From positions 12,519,508-12,583,507 of the forward strand of contig CM049313.1 of assembly GCA_026874595.1 (NCBI GenBank): a stretch of DNA of 64,000 bases, written 5' to 3'. The notes under the pieces were generated by a model, which was not told the DNA's origin, ran no database searches, and saw only the letters and a list, made by a program, of their open reading frames with translations. Below are positions 50,400 to 61,667 of the stretch, one piece after another (position 1 is the first letter of the stretch; each line of letters starts with the position of its first letter). The position numbers were made by a program, and so were the translations under genes. Source of the DNA: Sipunculus nudus. Its lineage: Eukaryota > Annelida > Sipuncula > Golfingiida > Sipunculidae.

Positions 50400-51039
50400 C
50401 GGGTTGAAATTGTGTATGTTTTGTGGCGCCACCTGCAACCATTTTTGCACATTGTCCATCTGTTCATCTGCCTTGGGTTAAAATCACTTCTATCTCTGCA
50501 TTGGGTGGACTTTTCTTCCTGAAATTTTGCATGTTTATACAGCTTAGGTATCTTTTTCAGATTTTATGACAGGTGGCGCCACTTATATTCACGTTTACGC
50601 TGCAGACATCCAAGCTCGTATCTCGGGAACCGTTTGACCGATTGGGCCAAAATTTTGCATGTTTATATATCTCAGATTGGTCTTCATAATATGTAACACA
50701 GGTGGCGCCACCTGCAACCATTTTTGCACAGCGTCCATCTCTTCGTCTGATTTGGGTTACATCACTCATATCTCTTCAGTGGTTTGACTAATTCACCTGA
50801 AATTCGGCATTCGTATACATCGTAGATAGTATCATGATTTTATGACAGGTTGCGCCACCTACATTCACGTTCATGCTGCAGACATCCATGCTAATATCTC
50901 CAGACTGGTTTGACGTATCTTCCTGAAGTTTTGCATGTGTTTGGATCTCTCATAGCTCTTTATCATATATAAAACTGGTGGCGCCACCTGCAACCATTTT
51001 TACACAGCGTACATCTGTTTGTCTGCTGTGGGATAAAAT
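50400..51039 (+). repeat. Composite repeat core: ~277-bp tandem units
   Basis: The palindromic GGCGCCACC core with CTGCAACCATTTTTGCACA occurs at about 50425, 50704 and 50980. A second block (GCTGCAGACATCCA) occurs near 50610 and 50887. Between them lie ATCTCGGGAACCGTTTGACCGAT-like words. The core sits between the two ~260-bp direct repeats. A flank, tandem core, flank organisation is known for Helentron-derived elements of the DINE/pearl type, but no Helitron terminus is demonstrated here. Confidence 0.75.
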
Positions 51040-51298
51040 CTGGTCAGTGATGTTGTTTACATTTCGAACTGGAAAGGGACGCGGGGCATTCAAGTTTCCG
51101 ATTATACATTTATTCGACTGGATACTATCGTTGGACGTATAAAGATAAGGTTTATGTGAGGAACACATGAACCAATTATTAAAGGTACCTTGCAAGTTCC
51201 TGGAGAAAGAAATGCATACCTCGTAGGTAGCAGGAGCGGACCCAAAGAAACTCCATGCAGAGGGTCCGTGTCACATTTTCAGCTACCGCAACTTTTTT
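51040..51298 (+). repeat. Composite repeat, right flanking direct repeat
   Basis: This is the partner of 49847-50112, starting CTGGTCAGTGATGTTG. It begins directly after a partial ~277-bp core unit. Confidence 0.85.
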
Positions 51299-52102
51299 TC
51301 ATCGTATCAAGCAAATTTTAAAACCACTCCATCTCACCCACCCCATCCCTTGTTCCTGAAATTGGGACCTTAGGTTTTGTCATTAATCCTCCTGGGTTGA
51401 ACTCTCTATGGCATAAAGCGAGAAACATGTGTTTTTCTCTTTTACTGACCACGCACGTGGGTGAGAGCCTCGTTAAAATGTAAGGCCAGATATACTAAAA
51501 TCCCTCACTGAAAACAAGCATTATTCATATGAACAATAGTCCTCAAACGTGTTTGCGGTTGAGTGACCACGATGCACGCATTCCGTTCATTGCCGAAGGC
51601 AGTTCGGCTGTGCTCGGTCTAACCTCCATGCAAGTCAGTAAAAACGGAAACATCGCTTCAAATTATACGTACATTAAAAATTGTTTATTCTCATATCACA
51701 TATGTCACTGCGGGGATAATAACCTTTAAAATGACGTATGGCACAGTATTGTACACAACTCGGTTTTAGAGAACATTTCGAACAAACGTGAACCGAATTC
51801 CTTTTATAAGTATTGGATATATTTGTCACCTTTGCCCTTTCCCGCTGATTTCAAAAGGTCAGGGAGCAGGACAAGGTTACGTGAGACTCGTTCCTAAAGT
51901 GTTGAAGTCCTTTACCATCCCACTGCTCTGTAACAGGGTTTGTTATTTACGGAGTTGCCAGGGGTTAATAAAATTACAGTGAAGTGAATTAAAACAGCTT
52001 ACAGTCAGAAAGCTGTAATATCCTTCCCCTGGGATTGAACGGTGCTTAGAAACAGTTAAAAGGATATTACAAGCGGTTACACTTGAAACGACTGACTGTT
52101 TG
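51299..52102. other. Low-copy DNA, no gene seen
   Basis: No gene is supported. The frames present are about 65 codons, with no recognisable domain. Confidence 0.5.
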
Positions 52103-52825
52103 AAATGATAGGCGGCCACGGTATTCTCGAGTGGAGGATTTCACGAAGTTTATAATGGCTCAGAATCAACTACAGACGGTTTAAATAGGTTTCCAAGCTA
52201 TTTTAAGACATCCAATAAACACCCAAGATGGATCACAAGGGATGGAAAACAGCTTTTGCTCAGGACACTGTCACCCCGTCCTTCACTTGTTGAGTTTACG
52301 TCCGTCAGGTGGCCAATAACCATTCGAATGGAGTGTCGTGGTAAATTATCTGAAGGTTACACTTGAAGACTTGAAACTTTCTGAAGGTAATACTCAGAAG
52401 TTTATTCTGCAGTAGTGTTAAGGCAGCTAGGAAACCCTGCATTATTCAACATCATTTAAAAAGTCAATTAAAAATAAATCAGTTTTAATTCTAGTTTGTC
52501 GCCACCATGTTTGAACCCCCACCCCTTTTCAACCATATCTCATAGTTCAGACAAAGGTTTTGTGTTCTATCAGCAAAACTTAATTCCTCTTCTTCTCCAT
52601 CTTGTGAACCAAGATAATTTTTATTAAAAAAGAAATGTAACCACTGAAACTCAATTTATATTAGAATTAGTATATTTTGAAACAGTGTATGATCTCTCTC
52701 TTTTGAAATTTAACCATAAAGGTATATAGAAGAAGTAATGCTCGTCGTGTTCATGCGTGTATCTTTTCACTCGCCTCAGGATGCGACTGAAACGTCCATA
52801 AGGATACGTCTTAATGGAATCATTT
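52103..52825 (+). repeat. ~725-bp element flanking the LINE, copy A
   Basis: It starts AAATGATAGGCGGCCACGG and ends GGAATCATTT, so its ends form a 7-bp inverted repeat (AAATGAT/ATCATTT). Copy B at 55691-56418 is in the same orientation with the same ends. A hand comparison of the first ~175 bp gives about nine differences. The interior has no long frame. It could be a non-autonomous DNA element, or an LTR-like repeat. Confidence 0.85.
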
Positions 52826-53700
52826 TTTTATTAACACTACCAAAACAATACAGTACATATATAATAAGACATTTCAAGAAAGACAGTACATGAAATTCAG
52901 AATTTAACACTACAGTCATAACACTACACATATACATAGAAATGTAAAGAAAACAAAGCCATATACTACATTTATCAGTTAGAATAACTAAAGTTCCTTT
53001 ATACTGTAATTTACTATTAATGTATTTCATTTTCTTTAACTTTTGGATCCAGATCATCGATAATTTACTTGTCCTATGTTTTAAATCTAAAATGCATTCC
53101 AAAAGTAATATCCATTTAAACAAATTTTCTTCTTTACCCCCACATTCAATTTTTTTCTGGTACCTCAAAAATTCTTTAAATTTATCAATGTTCAATGTAT
53201 GCGATTCATTCATAGTATAAATATAATATTTTGCATGTAAAATAATCTTATTTTCTCTCTTCTTCAAGTTATCTGATATTCCAAGAATATTTCTTTCTGT
53301 AACTAAATCTATTGGTATACAAAATGAATTACTGATGGCTGTCCAAAACTGCTGAACTATTGGACACTTGAAGAACAAATATGCAATATTTTCCATGTCT
53401 AATTGGCAATATCTACAGTATCGATCTTCAACAATACCCCATTTATACAATTTTTCATTTAAAAATAAATATCTTTGTAATATTTTGTATTGGAATTCAA
53501 TTATCTTTCGTTCTCTACATATTACAAACTCAATGCTGTACATGACATTCCAATAATTTTCTACAATATCATACTTTAAACTGTATTTTTCTTTACTATT
53601 GTGTTTATCAACATTTATCAGACTCACAAAATAGTCATATGTTTTCTTGGATTTATTATTACTAATCGTTATATTTCTTTGTTTAGTGTTACAGTTGTGG
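52826..53700 (-). pseudogene. LINE ORF2 fragment: C-terminal region
   Basis: This is the longest intact piece, open from about 53700 through 52826 and then reading on into the flanking repeat to 52776. It includes KTYDYFVSL, then IEFQYKILQRYLFLNEKLYK, then CRYC with FFKCPIVQQFW. The last matches the C-x2-C ... C-P-x-x-x-x-F-W signature near the C terminus of L1/Tx1-type ORF2 proteins. No ATG precedes it, as expected for the interior of a longer protein. Confidence 0.85.
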
Positions 53701-54399
53701 TGAAGATAGTCTCCCTCAATACATGTTTGTCTCTAAGACTTTTCTCTTTTTTTGACATATTATTGTTCTATACATAAGGTAATCAATTTTTTGGCCCCTT
53801 GGTTAGCCCAATGACAAAAACTTACAATATCTCCATTTTCTCTGTCCATCTGGTTTGTATACAAAAGCCCTGCTTCATACGATGATTAACAAAATAAAGA
53901 CTTACCCGCTGCTGTTATATTTATATTATTCCAGATAATGGGGCTAGAAAAGGTTTAATAACGGATTTTTTTTTCATGCTATCAGAGCACTGATGTATAT
54001 TTCTGGTAATTTATTTTTTAATAATTTAGCATCATACTCTCATTCCATTAATAACTCTATTGTTCCAAAATAATGACAGAAAAATTCAAAGAACAACTTC
54101 CAGTCTTTCTTAAATTTATCAATGAAACTCTCTATATCTAACATATTCATACCACCTTCTGATATTGGCTTTATCAATATTTCTCTTCTCACTTTACCCC
54201 ATTTCTTCCCTTTCCATATAAAAGCCCATATTATTTTATTAAGTCTATAGTTATACTCTTTTGTTAATGGAAGGTTTGCAGTTAAATGTGCAAGTTTGGA
54301 GAAACACAGAGTTTTTACAATTAGTATCCTACCATATAAACTTAAATTCCTCTGTCTCCATAAATTTGTTATTTCATATATTTTGAATTATTTGTTCAA

Positions 54400-54660
54400 A
54401 ATTATATTTCTCCATTTGGGCAAAGTTATTTGTCACATAGGTACCTAACACTTTTACATGGTTTTGCCATATAAGCCCCAATGGTTTATTTCTTCTATCC
54501 TTAAATTTCCCCAACCACTTAGCTTCTGTTTTTTCTCTGTTTATATTTAAACCCGAGTATTTTGCAAATTTTTTAAAATCAGTCTAATACATTTTTAACT
54601 GAATCTGTATCTTTAACTATAACAGTAGTATCATCTGCATAAAACACTAATTTTAATTCA
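54400..54660 (-). pseudogene. LINE ORF2 fragment: RT catalytic YADD and thumb
   Basis: The minus strand encodes LVFYADDTTVIVKDTDS, with the YADD tetrad at 54630-54641, so the catalytic pair of aspartates is still present. After another frame break come SGLNINREKTEAKWLGKF and VLGTYVTNNFAQMEKYN, matching the post-catalytic L-N-x-x-K-T-E-x-x-W-L-G block of L1/Tx1 LINEs. Confidence 0.85.
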
Positions 54661-54680
54661 TTTTTTAATCTGTATACCAC

Positions 54681-54899
54681 TTATATCTGGATTACTTCGA
54701 AAAAAACAGCCAATATCTCCAAGCACAAAATAAAAAGGTAAGGTGGAAGGGGATCTCCCTGTCTCACTCCTCTTTCAATCTTAAAATAACCTGATGAAGA
54801 ACCATTATTTAGTATACATGCCTCAGCATTACTGTACAAAACTTTCACCCATTTAAGAAAGCTGACACCAAAATTAAATCGTTTAAAATATATTTCCAA
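54681..54899 (-). pseudogene. LINE ORF2 fragment: RT palm, R-Q-G-D-P block
   Basis: The translation carries FNFGVSFLKWVKVLYS, CILNNGSSSGYFKIERGVRQ and GDPLPPYLFILCLEILA. G-V-R-Q-G-D-P-L is the classic LINE RT motif. It overlaps the previous fragment in another frame, which marks a frameshift near 54850-54890. Confidence 0.92.
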
Positions 54900-55320
54900 T
54901 CTAATGTGTCAAAAGCCTTTTCTAGGTCTATTGTGAGAAGTATACCATCCAAATTTCTTTGATTTGTATAATAAACAGCATCCAAAATAGGTCTATCTGC
55001 CTCTGTTATGGATGTATTTTTAACAAAGCCATGTTGATTTTCATGAATCAGTTTTGATAAGACTGTTTTTAATCTAAATGATAAAGCTTTTGTCATAATC
55101 TTATAATCAATATTTAATGAAGAAATAAGACGCCAATTTTTAATTTTAGTCCTATCTTTGTCTTTCTTTTCAACCAGAGTTATAACCGCTTTTTTCTGTG
55201 ATGCTGTCAAACTACCAGTATCCAAGAAATAATTAAAGCTATTAACCATCACCAATCCTAGTTTTTCCCAAAAATGTATAATAAATTCTGCTGACAAACC
55301 ATCGTTACCTGGAGATTTAT
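54845..55320 (-). pseudogene. LINE ORF2 fragment: reverse transcriptase fingers/palm
   Basis: Near 55300 the minus strand encodes SPGNDGLSAEFIIHFW, the P-G-x-D-G block of LINE RTs, split from upstream sequence by a frameshift. Next come WRLISSLNIDYKIMTKALS, QHGFVK and LDGILLTIDLEKAFDTLDWK, which correspond to the RT motifs with the first catalytic aspartate (D-x-E-K-A-F-D). The family function is target-primed reverse transcription; this copy cannot make a full protein. Confidence 0.92.
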
Positions 55321-55504
55321 CCTTTTTAAAAGGTTTTTAATGCTTTAAAACATTCCTCCAAGAACGATTTCTTTCACATATTTCCTGTTCTTCAGTTGAA
55401 AGGTTTGGAATGCATTTATTCCTAAAAAAATCATGAAACTCTATATTTTCTTTTGAACATTGTTTTGAGGCATAAAGATTTTCAAAGAATCTTTATTCTT
55501 CTTC

Positions 55505-55690
55505 TTAAATATTCTTAGTTCCTATTATAATGTGTCCATCCTCATATTTTAATTTCTTAATTTGTTTCATATTTCCATTTCTTTTTTCTAGGTTATAAAA
55601 ATACTTTGTACTTTTTTCTCCTTGTTCAATCCATTTGATTTTTGCCCTGGTTATTATTCCTTCAGTTTTTGCATCATATAAATCCTGTAG
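55505..55690 (-). pseudogene. LINE ORF2 fragment: pre-RT linker
   Basis: Translated residues LQDLYDAKTEGIITRAKIKW followed by IEQGEKSTKYFYNLEKRN match the conserved R-A-K-x-x-W-x-E-x-G-E-K-x-x-K-Y-F-x-N-L-E-K-R block upstream of the reverse transcriptase in L1/Tx1 LINEs. The frame's first 14 or so codons (to 55732) come from the adjacent flanking repeat and are not LINE sequence. Confidence 0.85.
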
Positions 55691-56418
55691 AAATGATAGG
55701 CGGCCACGATATTCCCGATTGGAGGATTTCACGAAGTTTATAATGGCTCAGAATCAACTACAGTCGGTTTAAATAGGTTTCCAAGCTATTTTAAGACATC
55801 CAATAAACACCCAAGGTGGATCTCAAGGGATGGAAAACAGCTATTGCTCTGGGCACTGTCACCCCGTCCTTCACTTGTTGAGTTTACGTCCGTCAGGTGG
55901 CCAATAACCATTCCAACAGAGAGTCTTGGTAAATTATCTGAAGGTGATATACTTGAAGCCTTGAAACTTTCTGAAGGTAAAGCTCAGAAGTTTATTCTGC
56001 AGTAGTGTTAAGGCAGCTAGGAAACCTCGCATTAATCAACATTATTTAAAAAGTCAATAAGAAATAAACCAATTTTAATTCTAGTTTGTCGCCACCATGT
56101 TTGAACCTCCACCCCTTTTCAACCATATCACATAGTTCAGACAAAGGTTTTGTGTTCTATCAGCAAAACTTAATTCCTCTTCTTCTCCATCTTGTGAACC
56201 AATGTAATTTTTATTAAAAAAGAAATGTAACCACTGAAACTAAATTTATATCAGAATATCTATGTTTTGAAACAGTGTATGATCTCTCTCTTTTGAAATT
56301 TAACCATAAAGGTATATAGAAGAAGTAATGCTCGTCGTGTTCATGCGTGTATCTTTTCAGTCGCCTCAGTGTGCGACTGAAACCAGCTCCATAAGGATAC
56401 GTCTTAATGGAATCATTT
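55691..56418 (+). repeat. ~725-bp element flanking the LINE, copy B
   Basis: Copy B of the element at 52103-52825, with the same AAATGAT and ATCATTT ends and the same orientation. It begins exactly where recognisable LINE sequence stops. Confidence 0.85.
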
Positions 56419-56424
56419 GAAGAG

Positions 56425-56965
56425 CACAGTGCGCAGAATCGGACTCATAAGAGTACGACTCTGCTTGTTAGGGTTCGTGGGCTTTCAAACCTACTGCCCA
56501 CAATGCATCGGGGCAATTTTATATATTTTGTAAGCAATACAGTGGATTCCGCTTAATAGCAACTACTATTAGTCATGGTCAAAATTGCAAATAAACGGAG
56601 ATTTCTTTTAAGCAAAATGGCAGTCATGAGCGAATTTTAAGGAAAGCTGAGAACAAACTTATAATTATCTGCAGCCATGAAATGTTGCATTCTCAAATAA
56701 ACACTGAAGAATAAGCATAATAAAACAACATAACAAGTTGAAAATCTTTATTTTTGAGCCGTATATGTCATATGTCGCTGTAAACGTATCTCGGCGTTAG
56801 ACCCTTGTCCAGAAACCTTTTAACAAGTGTAACCATACTTTGAAAGCACGCCCATCTGAAATTTATGCAGATGTTTCCTTGAATTTTGATTTTGAAGATT
56901 GACAGTTGAGACAAGCAGTACCGGGAGTCCCTTAGTTAGTTTTGAGTAGAAACGACCCCCTGCAG
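56425..56965 (+). repeat. Dispersed ~400-bp repeat family, copy 3
   Basis: It starts CACAGTGCGCAGAATCGGAC and has CACAATGCATCGGGGC, then about 350 bp including unrelated sequence, then GTACCGGGAGTCCC and GAGTAGAAACGACC. It is longer than copies 1 and 2, so it probably carries an internal insertion. Confidence 0.65.
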
Positions 56966-57227
56966 AAGTATACCTGAAGAGAAGAAAACTTTTAGACGCA
57001 TACGTACAGCATAAGCATATATGGAATGGCAGCTTCATTTGATTCACGGGCGTAGGTTTCTTACTTATATTGGGCCTTTTTTTCATTTTCCACGTTGTCC
57101 ATATATTTTATAGTCTCGTACAAACTGCATCTAAACTTGGTTTCTTAGTTATCTTTCATGCGCGTGATGAGCCACACATTAATCTTAGTATAGTCCTACA
57201 AATCTTCTTGAAATATGGTTCCACTAT

Positions 57228-57326
57228 TAGGGCTGTATATATATATATACGTATAGCGATATTTCATTGTATAAAATTTATAGGAAATGGTTATAGGAAA
57301 TGTATGGGAAAAGTGTTTTCTATAAC

Positions 57327-57370
<44 letters not shown>

Positions 57371-57371
57371 G

Positions 57372-57407
<36 letters not shown>

Positions 57408-57435
57408 CCATAGAGCACTTTACATCGGAGGGTAA

Positions 57436-57512
<77 letters not shown>

Positions 57513-58486
57513 GTTAAAGTTAAGCACGCTGGAGCATCGTGTTATTACTCGGAGTTTCACGCCGATGCCGGTATCGGCACCCGGGCGATCATCAGTTAAT
57601 AACTGACGCTTGTTGGGGACCCAGCTTTAACTGCTACTTTCTTTTTACACGGTTCGGTAGTTTCAGTTGACGAGATTTCGGAATTAATTGACTTCGACTG
57701 TTTAATAGAAGTATCGACTTGTAGCTTTTGTGGTGCAGTATGCTGTATTTCTTCTCCAAAAAGAGGTGACATTAGTCGAGGTGCGTTTCATTGTGTTAGA
57801 GCGTTGGATTATTTTTCCAGGTGGTCGAATATTGAAACAATACTCTTTAAGGACAATAAAGAGAAAGCAGATACAATATTAGACCACCTGGGAAATAATT
57901 GACCGCTCTAACACAATGAAACGCACCTCGAACCAATGTAACCTCTGTAAGCGTGCTTAACGTTTAGTTAACCTGTTCTACCTCAGCTGTATCGAGCACT
58001 CTACTACAAGCATTGGAACCTACTTAGGTTGATATTTATATTAATAACGTTGTTAATAATAACCGTTATCATGTGAAATAACAATAGTAGTGTTAACTTG
58101 AAACTTGATCTTAATGCTGATTTCCTTAAAAAATTGAGGGGAGAAAATAAATGAATGATTAATTATTATGACCGTGTTAACATTTCATGTCCTCCAGGAA
58201 ACGTAAAATTCATGGACGGACCTTTGAGAAATGATATATCAGGCCTACTTGAAAATTTCCTATACTAAACGTCTAAAGACATGGTAGCGGCGTTTACTTT
58301 AAGCTTGTCATTAATCCCAACCCATTTTGATGTCTAGAAACAGAAACATTATTTTTACATCGAAAAAAATAAGATAATTAACAAAATATCGAAAAATATC
58401 GGTATTTGAAAACTGTATCGCGATACGCAATATGCGAATCACCCTATCGCGATATATTGATATATCTATTATATCGCGCAGCCCTG
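57228..58486. mobile_element. hAT-like element, copy 3, with secondary insertions
   Basis: The left end is TAGGGCTGTATA and the right end is GCGCAGCCCTG, with CGATA-rich subterminal words at the right (ATCGCGATATATTGATA) as in the copies at 17645 and 23728. Flanks TCCACTAT and TCAACTGT agree at six of eight bases, compatible with an aged 8-bp duplication. At 1259 bp it is about three times longer than the others. The extra length comes from TA microsatellites (57328-57366, 57376-57405, 57442-57505) and a foldback insert (57515-57970). Confidence 0.6.
57515..57970. mobile_element. Foldback (hairpin) element
   Basis: Two nested inverted repeats are visible. The outer pair is GTTAAAGTTAAGCACGCT (about 57519) and its complement AGCGTGCTTAACGTTTAGTT (about 57949). 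The inner pair spans about 57779-57836 and 57875-57932 and shares AGGTGCGTTTCATTGTGTTA, GAGCG, CCAGGTGGTC and AATATT in inverted order around a ~35-bp loop. No coding frame is present. Confidence 0.75.
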
Positions 58487-59436
58487 TCAACTGTGCCACC
58501 AAAAAGTCTGAAATTGGATGGATAAAAAACCTTGTGTCTTATGCGAAATGCTCTTATCCTAAGTATTAGCAGATTTATGAAAGAATTAAATTTATGTACA
58601 CTTCTGCAGATAATGTTTTATTAAATTTATCCTAAATAAGCAATATTAGACCAAACGAAATACAAAAAAGATTAGTTAATTGATCTGTAAGGTTCTTGAA
58701 CCAATATGATTTCTTGAAGCCCGATACGTGTTTTCCTATAGTTGCCTCATGGCTTGTCTTATAAAATAAGCGATATATAAAAAAATTAATTATAGGTTGA
58801 AACAGGATGAAACATTGGCTACTGAGACAGAGAGGGAAACAAATACAGTGCTGGTGAAAGATACGGTTAAAATAATGGGTCTGATATCTGCCTATCTGGG
58901 TCTGATAACAGCCTATCTCCAGATCAGGTTAGTCAGCTTCCGAAGATCAAGGACTGCGGTCATTTGCATAATTATAATTATAATAACCATAAACTGAAAT
59001 AACAGTCATTGATAGATTACCGGTAACTCTGATATTCTGATCGAAAATCAACATAACCAGCCATGAATGATAAAGGTTTTAACTAATTGCTAACAGCAGG
59101 ATGAGAACAAGACAAAAATGACGTCAGTCTTACGAGAATCAGGCAAGTGCAGCTATGTTAAAGCGGATAATGAGGAGCTGAATAGTATATAAAAAAGAGT
59201 CATTAGAGTCTTAAGAATAAAATATCGTAATGCTGAGTCTATGACCTCATAATTAGTGACTTCAGAGTAAAGTTATATCCTGTGAGACCTTTCTTTGTTA
59301 ACACATGAAACTGACGCCATTGGAGTTCTAATGAGTCCTCTATCAAGTCCCGAATAATAGAATTATCTGAACTCAAAAATTGTCAAAGAAACCAGTTATC
59401 TAACTACAAACGTGGAGTTGGTTGAGGTTAGAGCGT

Positions 59437-59501
<65 letters not shown>

Positions 59502-59885
59502 ACAAAAATAAACTTGCATACCAAGGAAATGAAATTACTTAGATATTCTCTTTTTATGTTTTAATGTTAGAACGCATCAATCTACCAAAAGCGACATTAT
59601 AATTTCATTAGTACGTACATTAGTCACTGTAGGAATTTCTAATCTCGCCTCATCGGATTTAAAATTGATGAATTACCAAATCAATGATTTACTTTAGAGA
59701 CCCTAACGCCTAATTTACAAAGAAATTCCTCTTGATGCTGTAGATTGCTATGGTTTGGTGGCTTTGTATACTTTTTCTAGGAAACCATAAAATTCAGAGT
59801 TATTTTTATGAGTTTTGCCTATCGACACCAATAACAGCCAGTGGTGCACAACAAGCAAAAGATCAAGATCCGCCAGAGGTAGCTC
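58487..59885. other. Low-copy AT-rich DNA with TA microsatellite
   Basis: No gene is supported. A (TA)n tract of about 58 bp lies at 59439-59497. GGGTCTGATA-TCTGCCTATCT and a near copy lie side by side at about 58878-58920. Confidence 0.5.
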
Positions 59886-59889
59886 CCCT

Positions 59890-61665
59890 ACAAGTGTACG
59901 TTTTGTAGAGGTCACTCCGCTACAAGTGTACGTTTTGTAGAGGTCACTCCGCTACAAGTGTACGTTTTGTGGAGGTCACTCCGCTACAAGTGTATGTTTT
60001 GTGGAGTTCATTCCGCTACAATTGTGTGTTTTTAGAGGTCACTCTACTTCAAGTGTACGTTTTTTAGAGGTCACTCTACTTCAAGTGTACGTTTTGTAGA
60101 GGTCACTCCGCTACAGGTGTCCGCATATATGGTTTTGTGGAGGTCGCTGCGCTTCAGGTGTACGTTTTGTGGAGGTCACTCCGCTACAATTGTACGTATT
60201 GTGGAGGTCACTCCGCTACAAGTGTATGTTTTGTGGAGTTCACTCCGCTACAGTTGTGTGTTTTTAGAGGTCACTCTACTTCAAGTGTACGTTTTGTAGA
60301 GGTCACTCCGCTACAGGTGTACGTTTTGTGGAGGTCGCTGCGCTTCAGGTGTACCTTTTGTGGAGGTCACTCCGCTACAAGTGTATGTTTTGTAGAGTTC
60401 ACTCAGCTACCATTGTGTTTTTAGAGGTCACTCCGCTACAGGTGTACGTTTTGTAGAGGTCACTCCGCTAAAGGTGTACGTTTTGTGGAGGTCGCTGCGC
60501 TTCAGGAGTACGTTTTGTAGAGGTCACTCTACTTCAAGTTTACGTTTTGTAGAGGTCACTCCGCTACAGGTGTACGTTTTGTGGAGGTCGCTGCGCTTCA
60601 GGTGTACGTTTTGTGGAGGTTGCTCCGCTACAAGTGTACGTTTTGTAGAGGTCACTCCGCTACAGGTGTGCGTTTTGTGGAGGTTGCTCCGCTACAAGTG
60701 TACGTTTTGTGGTGGTCACTCCACTACAGGTGTACGTTTTGTGGTTCACTCTACTACAAGTGTACGTTTTGTAGAGGTCACTCCGCTACAGGTGTACGTT
60801 TTGTGGAGGTCACTCCGCTACAAGTGTACGTTTTGTGGAGGTCGCTGCGCTTCAGGTGTACGTTTTGTAGAGGTCACTCTACTTCAAGTTTACGTTTTGT
60901 AGAGGTCACACCGCTACAGGTGTACGTTTTGTGGAGGTCGCTGCGCTTCAGGTGTACGTTTTGTGGAGGTTGCTCCGCTACAAGTGTACGTTTTGTAGAG
61001 GTCACTCCGCTACAGGTGTGCGTTTTGTTGAGGTTGCTCCGCTACAAGTGTACGTTTTGTGGTGGTCACTCCACTACAGGTGTACGTTTTGTGGTTCACT
61101 CTACTACAAGCGTACGTTTTGTAGAGGTCACTCCGCTACAGGTGTACGTTTTGTGGAGGTCACTCCGCTACAAGTGTACGTTTTGTGGAGGTCACTCCGC
61201 TACAAGTGTATGTTTTGTGGTGGTCACTCCGCTACAAGTGTGTTTTTTAGAGGTCACTCAGCTACAAGTGTACGTTTTGTGGAGGTCACTCCGCTACACG
61301 TGTATGTTTTGTGGAGGTCGCTCCGCTACGAGTGGGTATTTTGTAGGGGTCACCTCGCTACAAGTGTATTTTTTGTGGAGGTTGCTCCGCTACAAGTGTA
61401 CGTTTTACAGAGGTCACTCCGCTACAGGTGTACGTTTTGTGGTTCACTCCGCTACAGGTGTACGTTTTGTGGAGGTCACTCCTCTACAAGTGTACGTTTT
61501 GTGGAGGTCACTCCGCTACAAGTGTATGTTTTGTAGAGTTCATTGCGCTACAAGTGTGTTTTTTTAGAGGTCACTCTACTACAAGTGTACGTTTTGTAGA
61601 GATCACTCCGCTACACGGGTATGTTTTGTGGAAGTCGCTCCGCTATTAGCGTATGCAGAGGTCGC
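59890..61665. repeat. 32-bp minisatellite, about 55 copies
   Basis: The unit is close to GTGTACGTTTTGTAGAGGTC + ACTCCGCTACAA (unit starts at 59894 and 59926). Common variants are GTGGAGG for GTAGAGG, CTCTACTTCAA, and CGCTGCGCTTCAG. Because 32 is not a multiple of three and the unit lacks stops, long frames (up to 328 codons) run in all three forward frames with a 32-residue period. These are artefacts, and none starts with a supported ATG. TTGTAG and CTACAA within a unit form a 6-bp inverted repeat around AGGTCACTCCG. A segment of about 11 units is duplicated at a ~350-bp offset (about 60475-60820 and 60825-61170). Confidence 0.96.
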
Positions 61666-61667
61666 TT

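Larger units (their letters stand above)
52826..55690 (-). mobile_element. 5'-truncated L1/Tx1-type LINE remnant
   Basis: On the minus strand the pieces follow the order of a LINE ORF2: a pre-RT linker, reverse transcriptase with its catalytic box, then a C-terminal region with a cysteine motif. The endonuclease domain and 5' end are missing. The reading frame is broken several times by stops and shifts, so the element is dead. At its 3' end the minus strand reads AATAAAAAAA directly before the flanking element, resembling a short A tail. Its 5' breakpoint falls at the boundary of the flanking copy B. Clade assignment to L1/Tx1 rests on the wording of the RT blocks. Confidence 0.9.

Noticed and set aside
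52776-53627. 283-codon frame as a stand-alone host gene
   Set aside because: It is the C-terminal part of a broken LINE ORF2, lacks its own ATG, and reads into the flanking repeat.
60581-61567. 328-codon cysteine-containing frame with VRFVEVTPLQVYVLW-type repeats
   Set aside because: A by-product of a stop-free 32-bp minisatellite, equally open in other forward frames, starting at GTG.
59890-61665. CRISPR array, because of regular 32-bp direct repeats
   Set aside because: Units are contiguous with no unique spacers, the context is eukaryotic, and there are no cas genes.
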